From Alligator mississippiensis (lineage: Eukaryota; Chordata; Crocodylia; Alligatoridae): a stretch of DNA of 64,000 bases. A program made the translations under genes and the position numbers. Below, in pieces: positions 57,482-64,000 of this stretch (positions are counted from its first letter, which is position 1; every line of letters begins with the position of its first letter). Location: NCBI RefSeq assembly GCF_030867095.1, contig NC_081835.1:43693892-43757891 (forward strand), written 5' to 3'. The notes beneath the pieces are model-generated. The model saw nothing but the letters and a program-made list of their open reading frames with translations, was not told the origin of the DNA and did no database searches.

Positions 57482-57944
57482 CGTGGAAGAAATCAAACTT
57501 CGCGTTGCGGTTGTATTAGAATTGGCAGAGCCATCTAGGTTTATTTAAAACTATACAAGTGATCACAGGGAGAGCTCTTAAAGGAACTCTGACCTCTACA
57601 AGTTTACAAGCATATTTATACTTTAGACAGCGAAAAAAAGATGCAGGGTTCAGACAAAGCAACCTTGAGAGAAACAGAAAGATGTTGATCATTTGTTTGT
57701 CACACGTAAGCAGTTTACTTATTTAAAAAAAAACACTATGTTTTGGGAACAGTTATCAGTTTCTAGTTTGGCAGAAAGGAGGTTAACATCTGCACACAGA
57801 CAAAACAAGGCATGAAGGTTTTTTCCTTATCTTAGAACATTTTGAAACACATAGCATCAGCATCAGCATCTTCTTCTCTTCTCTTTCTCTCTCTTTGTCT
57901 CTCCTCCTAGTCAAGTAAGAGGCCTGGTTAAACATACTTCCACA
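57482..57944 (-). mobile_element. LTR-like block, likely 3' LTR of the endogenous retrovirus
   Basis: On the minus strand it begins TGTGGAAG and ends with a near-inverted CTTCCACG. In between lie a TATAAATA sequence near 57,620 and an AATAAA near 57,543, in the order expected for U3-R-U5. Its strand is the same as the retroviral pol fossil to the right, so it is read as that element's 3' LTR. It could also be a separate solo LTR. Confidence 0.5.
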
Positions 57945-57960
57945 ATCTGGCCCATGCAGA

Positions 57961-58621
57961 CAGGGCCAGATTATGACATGCTGGGGCCCTAAAATATGTC
58001 AAGCTTAAGAGGCTCCATAGCATTACCAAAAAAAAGTGTATAATTCTAACTGAAAGGACAATGAAAATAGAAATATTAAAGCTTTATATTTGCAAATATA
58101 CATAGGTGAAGGTGCAATGAAAAACAAATAATCTAACTAAAACATATATCTTGCAATAAACCTATCTGCATTATGAAATACTTTCAAGTTAAAATCCTTT
58201 ATGGTTTCTTAATTAGCATGTATGAACACTTTTAATTTACAGCAACACAAGAGCAATTACACAGATCAGCACTTACTAAATGGAAGCGGCCATACAACCT
58301 GTACTGTGTTTTAAACATTTGCTGTTGTGATTTTTGGAGAGCAAGGTCATTGATGTCCTCAAATGATAAGCTATGAAGTTTATCACTTTCTATGCACATA
58401 ATGTTTAGTGCAGACAGCTTTTCTTGGAGCATTGTTGTTCGCAGTTCATTCTTAATCTTTTTCAGCCGGGAAAATGACCTTTCTCTTGAGCAGTTTGTTA
58501 CCATTAGACTCAAAAAGAGCCGCAATATTGCTTCTACATTAGGGAAAGCCAACTGAATCAACCAAAACTGAAATTTTTTGGCAAATTTTTTGTACATGAC
58601 AGCTCTTTTCTTCAAGTTGGT
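57961..58621 (-). mobile_element. hAT transposon fragment with transposase C-terminus
   Basis: It starts at a hAT-like terminus CAGGGCCAGATTATG (57,961). A minus frame at 58,232-58,615 encodes the hAT dimerisation domain: NVEAILRLFLSLMVTNCS, RERSFSRLKKIKNELRTTM and LSALNIMCIES. Only this last ~120 residues of the transposase remain, cut off on the right by a CR1 fragment. The other terminus is not seen. Confidence 0.85.
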
Positions 58622-59082
58622 TTCAAGTCCAGAGAAGAGCCATGCGCATGATCAGAAGTCAGGAAACAGACCTTATGATGAGAGGCTGAGAGCTATGGGA
58701 CTCTTCAGCCTGGAAAAGCTCAGGTTTAGGAGTGATCTGGTGACTGCCTATAGGTTTATCAGGGGTGCTTACCGGGATCTGGGGAAACGTCTGTTCACCA
58801 GAGCACCCCAAGGGATGACAAGGTCAAACAGTCACAAACTCCTCCATGACCGTTTCAGGCTGGACATAAGGAAGAACTTTACTGTCCGAGTCCCCAAGGT
58901 TTGGAATAGACTGCTGCCAGAGGTGGTTCAAGCACCTACTTTGAATGCCTTCAAGAGACATTTGGATGTTTATCTTGCTGGGATCCTATGACCCCTGCTG
59001 ACTTCCTGCCCCTGGGGCAGGGGGCTGGACTTGATGATCTTCTGAGGTCCCTTCCAGCCCTAATGTCTATGAAATCTATTCC
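58622..59082 (+). mobile_element. CR1 LINE fragment, 3' end
   Basis: A plus frame through 58,991 has [42 protein letters not shown] and LDVYLAGIL. The 3' terminus reads 'gaggtcccttccagccctaa' then TGTCTATGAAATCTA. It closely resembles the copy at 19.8-20.9 kb and interrupts the hAT piece. Confidence 0.93.
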
Positions 59083-60308
59083 CCCCTTTTGGGCCTTTTT
59101 GGCCCAACATATTACATATTTATAGCCACGAGCCTTTTAACTTTTAATTCTTCTGTCTCTTTACCTTCCATTAGTTCAACATACATATTATACACTTCAT
59201 TTCTTTGCACAGAGGTTAACAAGCTATTTTGCATTTGCCTAGTGGCACAACTTAAGCAGCATCATATTAGCATAGGTATTAAGTATATTCTACAAAAATA
59301 ACAAACAATATTAACAGACTATGAATAACTGTAGAGCCCAAGGAACTAAAAATGGAGCAGGATGAGAAGAGGGAGGAAGACGCTGGGAAAAGGTCTGATT
59401 TGACCAAAATCTTTGGCACTCACTGTAGTTGTGCTGTGGGTTATACATATCACAAAAGTTGGTCCACTTAAGGGATAAAGCAATCATGGGCACCCCTATC
59501 ATTGTACTAGGAGGCAAGTGGGAACATAGCCAACATTTGGAAACATTTAAATTCTTTGCTTATTGATAAGACAGTTGAAAAAAAAGCATTTTGGTGAGCA
59601 TACCAGTGTGGGAGTGATCTTTTTGACTTAGTTTGAAGTCTAGTCTGATTTACAAAGTTTCTTTTAGCTGGTGAGTCTTTAAGTTCATATAAGATGATAC
59701 AAAAGGAAAGACTGAGAAGTACTCAAGTCACAACTAACCAACCCCACCTCAGGAACCAGGAACTAGGCAGAGGCCTTTTTCCTTTCCCGAAGGGCATAGT
59801 GGTGTCATTGGGGTACATTTTCTTCATTCTGTAGTGGCAAATCCTCTTTGCCAGTAGGCGCTTGGCTCACTACTGGTCTTAAGCTCGCCTGTTGGCAGGC
59901 GCTAGGCTCACTACCAGTTTGTGGAGGCTGATTACAAGGTTGATATGGAGGAGAGTCTAAGTCTAACAGGGCTGATGTTTTCTTAGTGTGTGAAGCATGG
60001 ATCCACGGTTGGAGTCCTTGACACTTTATTGCAGTGTTGGTTGTCAGGAGTACCTGGAATGGGCCTTTCCAGCGGGGTTCCAGCGATGACTTCCGTTGAT
60101 GGACTTTTACATGAACCCAGTCACCAGACCGGATGGAATGGCATGGCTCATCTGGTTCCTTGGGGAGAGTTGCTTGTACCTGTGAATGAAAAGCCTTGAC
60201 ACACTTCATTAGTGCCGTACAGTAGTCTAGAATAGTATCATCAAGTAAATGTATATCACAGAAGTGGGAGGCAACAGGTGGTGAGGCAGGGAGCCTCATG
60301 GGTCTTCC

Positions 60309-60592
60309 CACAAGCTAGAAACAATGGCCACAAGCTAGAAACAATGGCCACAAGCTAGCAGAGAGCAGATTTAGACTGGACATTAGGAAGAACTTCTTCA
60401 CAGTTCGAGTGGCCAAGGTCTGGAACGGGCTCCCAAGGGAGGTGGTGCTCTCCCCTACCCTGGGGGTCTTCAAGAGGAGGTTAGACGAGTATCTAGCTGG
60501 GGTCATCTAGACCCAGCACTCTTTCCTGCCTATGCAGGGGGTCGGACTTGATGATCTATTGAGGTCCCTTCCGACCCTAACGTCTATGAAAC
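60309..60592 (+). mobile_element. CR1 LINE 3' fragment inside the retroviral fossil
   Basis: It starts with a 20-base unit (cacaagctagaaacaatggc) present twice and then begun a third time. It continues through the CR1 C-terminal codons ([20 protein letters not shown] and LDEYLAGVI-type sequence) and ends 'gaggtcccttccgaccctaa' with CGTCTATGAAA. It is inserted in the integrase region of the retroviral fossil. Confidence 0.9.
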
Positions 60593-60773
60593 CCATTGGG
60601 ATTTCATGTGAGCTAAGTCCGGTCTTTCGATTGACAGTAGATCTCATACTCATAAGGGCTATGGGAAGTGCATCTGGCCATTTCAAGTGAGTTTCAGCAC
60701 AAATTTTGGCCAGTTTATTTTTTAAAATGCCACTCTGGCGTTCTACTTGGCCTGAGGCCTGTGGATGGTACGG

Positions 60774-61893
60774 TGTCACAGAGCACGGAGGTACCCTGCT
60801 CCCAAAGAGGGGGAAAACTGCTAGGGAGGAAGCCCTAGCAGGAAATAAGGAGCCCAGCTGTGGGTTGCCGGGGCAACCAGGGAAGGTCAGCTGACCAGAA
60901 GGGGCAGGGCCTGGCTCCCTTATAAACCCTAGGGGCTGGGGCTACAGGCAGTTCCCTGCCAGCTGCCAAAGAGGAAGGAGCTCTCTGCCCTGGGAGAGAG
61001 GGGAAACCTGATGCAGGGGCTGCATCTGAGAGTTAAAGGGTCACTGGTAGGACCGGATGTTGTTTGGGCCGGTTGACTTCTGTTTTTGTTATAGCCGAAG
61101 GGCTTGTGTTTATGTTGTTGTTTGTGACCGGTGGTTTGGGAGAGGCTATTAGGGGTTGGAGGAGGCCTCATAGGGAACTCACAGAGGAGTGTGAGGACCC
61201 CAGTGCCAGTGAGGGTGCAGCGTTCGGGGTGCACAGACCCCAGCCCTAGAGAAGGGCAGTTGAGAATCCCCAGAGAGGGGGCATTACTGAGAGGCCCCAG
61301 TGAGGGCCTGGTGAGCCCCAGAGAGGGGGCGGCCTTATTGAGAAGCCCAGTGCGGGCATGTTGAGCCCAGAGAGGGCGGCTTGACAGAGAAGGCCCCGAG
61401 AGAGGGTGGCCTGACAGAGAAGACCCAGAGAGGGGGCAGCAGCATTGAGGAGCGCCCTGAGAGGGGGCAAAAGCCCCAGAGAAGGGGGAAGTTACTGAGA
61501 AGCCCCAGTGCAGGCGTGGTGAGCCCCGGAGAGGGGGTGGCACTACCGGGGAGCCCCAGAGAGGGGGCAGTTGCCAAGAAGCCCCAGAGGAGGGGGCATT
61601 ATTGGGGGAGCCCCAGAGAGAGGGTGGCGTAACTGAGGAGGCTCAGAGAGGACAAAAAGGGCATAATTAGGAACATCTGTTCCATCGGCGAGGTGTGGAC
61701 TGCGGTGTAGGGAAGGAAACGGAGCCGCAGATAGCGCCCCCTGGCAGCGGGGCAGTACAAGGGCAGCCTCCCGCTAATTAACACCAATTAATTAATTAAC
61801 AACAAGGCATGGCAGGCGAGTAGGCGGGCGGCTGCCCCCAGGAACAGGTGTGCAGGCCACGTTTAGGTCGGCCCAGATCATGTACCTGTCACA
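60774..61893 (+). mobile_element. Solo LTR inserted in the retroviral fossil
   Basis: The block begins TGTCACAG and ends CTGTCACA, that is TG...CA with short inverted ends. It is flanked by an exact 5-base target duplication TACGG (60,769-60,773 and 61,894-61,898). No internal retroviral genes are present, so it is a solo LTR of 1,120 bases. Orientation is uncertain. A TTATAAA box at about 60,921 and most other cues suit the plus strand. A minisatellite fills its middle. Five-base duplications suit class I or class III-like retroviral LTRs. The family was not recognised. Confidence 0.8.
61240..61660. repeat. GC-rich minisatellite inside the solo LTR
   Basis: Roughly ten or more imperfect copies of a unit built on GCCCCAGAGAGGGGGC, alternating with spacers such as ATTGAGAAGCCCCAGTG. 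The period varies (about 20-45 bases), so it is a degenerate array. Confidence 0.8.
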
Positions 61894-63660
61894 TACGGGC
61901 AATTAAAGTTCTGCTGGATTTGCAAGACTTTGCAGACTTCTTTCATTATCTGCCCAGTAAAATGAGTTCCTCTATCGGAGTTTATGGATAAAGGAATACC
62001 AAACCTTGGAGTAAAGTCTCTGAGTAACTTTTTGCTCACAGTGATGGTATCAGCTTTTGCACGTGGGTAGGCTTCTACCCATCCAGAGAACATACATACA
62101 ATAACAAGAACATATTCATAAGAACAACATTTCCGCATTTGAATGAAATCTATTTGTAAATTTACAAATGGCCCCCAAGGTGGGGGATGTGCTGCCTTTT
62201 TTGTTTTTACAGGTTTTCCCACATTATGGGCTTGACAAATAGGGCAGGTATAGCAGTATTGTTGAACTACAGATGAAAAAGTTGGAGCAAACTAATCAAG
62301 CTTAACAGCTTCTATCATCCCCTCTTTGCTCATGTGTGTTATGCCGTGGTGTATGCGAGCAAGGTAGGGAAGAAGGACTGTTGGGGCAACCAGGCGGCCA
62401 TCTGGGGAGCGCCACAAATGGTCAGGGTGTAACAAACACCCAGCCAGTCTCCACGTATATTTTTCTGGTTCTGGAGCCTGATCTTGGAGGAGGACAACAT
62501 CATGAAGACTTGCCAATGGAGATTGGTTAGTTGAAATAGACAAAAACACAGGTGTAGCCTGAGGAGTGGAAATAGCCACAGCTTTGGCAGTGGAGTCTGC
62601 CAGAGCATTTGTACATGTAACATTATTATAAGGTTTCTGGTGAGCTTGGCATTTAATAATAGCAACAGCAGAAGGTAACTGTAAAGCATTTAACAAGGCA
62701 TTTACATATGAACCATTACTAATTTTGGCACCTCCTGAAGTGGGGAAGCCTCTTTGCTTCCAAAGTTGACCATAATCATGTACAATACCAAAGGCATAGC
62801 GAGAATCAGTGTAAATATTAACAGAGGTACCAGAGGCTAGGGTGCAAGCCTTGGTAAGGGCCACAAGCTCAGCAACTTGAGCTGAATACACATTGGGCAA
62901 GCGATGGCTTTCTATAACATCATATTGGGAATATACTGCATATCCTGCAACAAGAGAACTTTTTGAGTTTCTTTGACATGACCCATCAACATAAAATACT
63001 AGATTTGGGTTTTGCAAGGGAGTGTCCTTTAGATCAGTGCGGGGCATTGTTAGGTGGGCAGTAACAACAATACAATCGTGGGGTTCACCATCTGAAGAAG
63101 TAGGCAACAGGGAGGCAGGGTTTAAAACAGAGCAACTAGTTAAAGTAATATTTCCAGCAGAAAGAAGCAAAATTTCATACTTAGTCAATCTAGCATTTGA
63201 AAGGTGTTGAGTTTTAGTAAAAGGGCTGCTACAGCATGTGGGACAGCAACAGTAAGGGGAGAACCTAATACAAGGGTACAGGACAGTTCAACAGTAATAG
63301 CAGCTGCAGCTACAGCATGAAGACATGGAGGAAGTCCGGCTGCAACTGAGTCGAGCAGAGCTATAATAAACAATGGGACTGTGCTTGTCTCCATGTGCAC
63401 AGCAAGTGCAAATCCTTCTTTTTCATGACAAAAAAGAATAAATGGTTTAGTATAATCAGGAAGGCCTAGGGCAGGAGCTTGCGACAGAGCTTGTTTAATG
63501 GAGGCAAAAGCAGCTTCGGCTTCTGAAGTCCAGGGCAAAGACTCAGGGGTATTAACAAGAGTCAGGTTTTGCAGTGGCTTGACTATAGAGGCGTAGCTGA
63601 GTATCCACTGGCGGCAGTAGCCAGCCATGCCTAGGAAAGTACGCATTTGGGACACAGTAG

Positions 63661-64000
63661 TGTCATAGCCCACTCCTCCATGTGCACCTCCCCTTTCAGG
63701 CAGGGATTTCAGTGGTGTCCAACACTGCAGTCCACAAGTACTGTGCATGTACCCAAAAGCCTCCTCCTCCTCCTTGCTTCTATTCACCCCCTCTCCACTC
63801 TCTATCTTGTAACGGCAGCTTCACCAAGTCTTCCTCCTTTGGCACACCTGCTCCCTCAGGAGGGGCACTGAGGATGCCTGGGGCAGTGACAACTGATGCC
63901 TCATCCACAGATGAGTTCACTGGTGCCAGCAGCCCCAGCTATGTCCCCAAGGCAGTGTCCAAGCATCAATGCTGCCCAAGCCTTCCTTATTTCCCCCTGT
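63661..64000. other. Right edge, unassigned
   Basis: Beyond the recognisable retroviral sequence. No gene or element is identified in the last 340 bases. Confidence 0.4.

Larger units (their letters stand above)
57482..63660 (-). mobile_element. Endogenous retrovirus fossil, class I (gamma-like), broken
   Basis: A decayed minus-strand provirus. Recognisable parts from right to left are the end of the reverse transcriptase with its connection region (about 63,190-63,660; FLGMAGYCRQW), RNase H (about 62,550-63,020; FYVDGSC and YTDSRYAFG), and integrase (about 59,900-62,280, in several pieces). The integrase pieces include HPQASGQVERQ and a C-terminal GDWVHVKVHQRKS region. Left of that any envelope region is unclear, then a probable LTR. 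Gag, protease and the 5' LTR are not in the window. Later insertions are a solo LTR (60,774-61,893), a CR1 piece (60,309-60,592) and, further left, a hAT piece with a CR1 fragment. It is broken in many places and clearly old. The gamma-like class is judged from RNase H and integrase wording. Confidence 0.85.

Noticed and set aside
1-64000. CRISPR arrays, bacterial operons, tRNA or rRNA genes
   Set aside because: None seen. The window is vertebrate nuclear DNA, and the tandem repeats present lack the regular spacer structure of a CRISPR array.

Overview
This window is vertebrate nuclear DNA, most likely from a crocodilian and less likely a turtle. The evidence is spliced genes in large introns, CpG-island promoters, many CR1 LINEs with octamer-type 3' tails, hAT MITEs, a Penelope-like element, MIR-like SINEs and a gamma-like endogenous retrovirus. 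The species call is an inference from repeat content and protein character; no database was searched.

The window holds the hyaluronidase cluster known from human 3p21.31, in the same order and all on the minus strand: HYAL3 (first coding exon at 89-1072, remaining exons beyond the left edge), NAA80 (11,223-12,215, single coding exon), HYAL1 (three coding exons, 34,074-36,400) and HYAL2 (three coding exons, 40,547-48,485). HYAL1 and HYAL2 are complete, with canonical splice sites and the catalytic Asp-x-Glu pair, and give proteins of 445 and 474 residues. HYAL3 starts intact. NAA80 gives 330 residues with a GNAT domain and a long polyproline region. Three CpG islands (about 16.4-17.4, 37.3-38.2 and 49.0-50.5 kb) lie where promoters for NAA80/HYAL3, HYAL1 and HYAL2 would be expected.

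Between the genes the sequence is mostly decayed mobile DNA. From 18.8 to 21.1 kb a Penelope-like element is interrupted by a CR1. From 24.1 to 32.4 kb a dense CR1 graveyard surrounds a broken partial duplicate of HYAL1 exon 1 and its 5' flank, and contains a nearly 2.8-kb CR1 inserted into an opposite-strand CR1. HYAL2 intron 2 carries another CR1, and HYAL2 intron 1 carries an inverted Penelope-type repeat and an (AC)14 microsatellite. To the right of the HYAL2 promoter, 50.5-64 kb is host-gene-free: one long CR1 (53.8-56.2 kb), then a broken minus-strand retroviral fossil (about 57.5-63.7 kb) that was later invaded by a hAT piece, two CR1 fragments and a foreign solo LTR with an internal minisatellite. 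TUSC2, which follows HYAL2 in mammals, was not seen here.

I found no new molecular system. The most informative points are the HYAL1 partial duplicate, the repeat arrangement around it, self-duplicated 5' ends at two CR1 copies, and the nested solo LTR.
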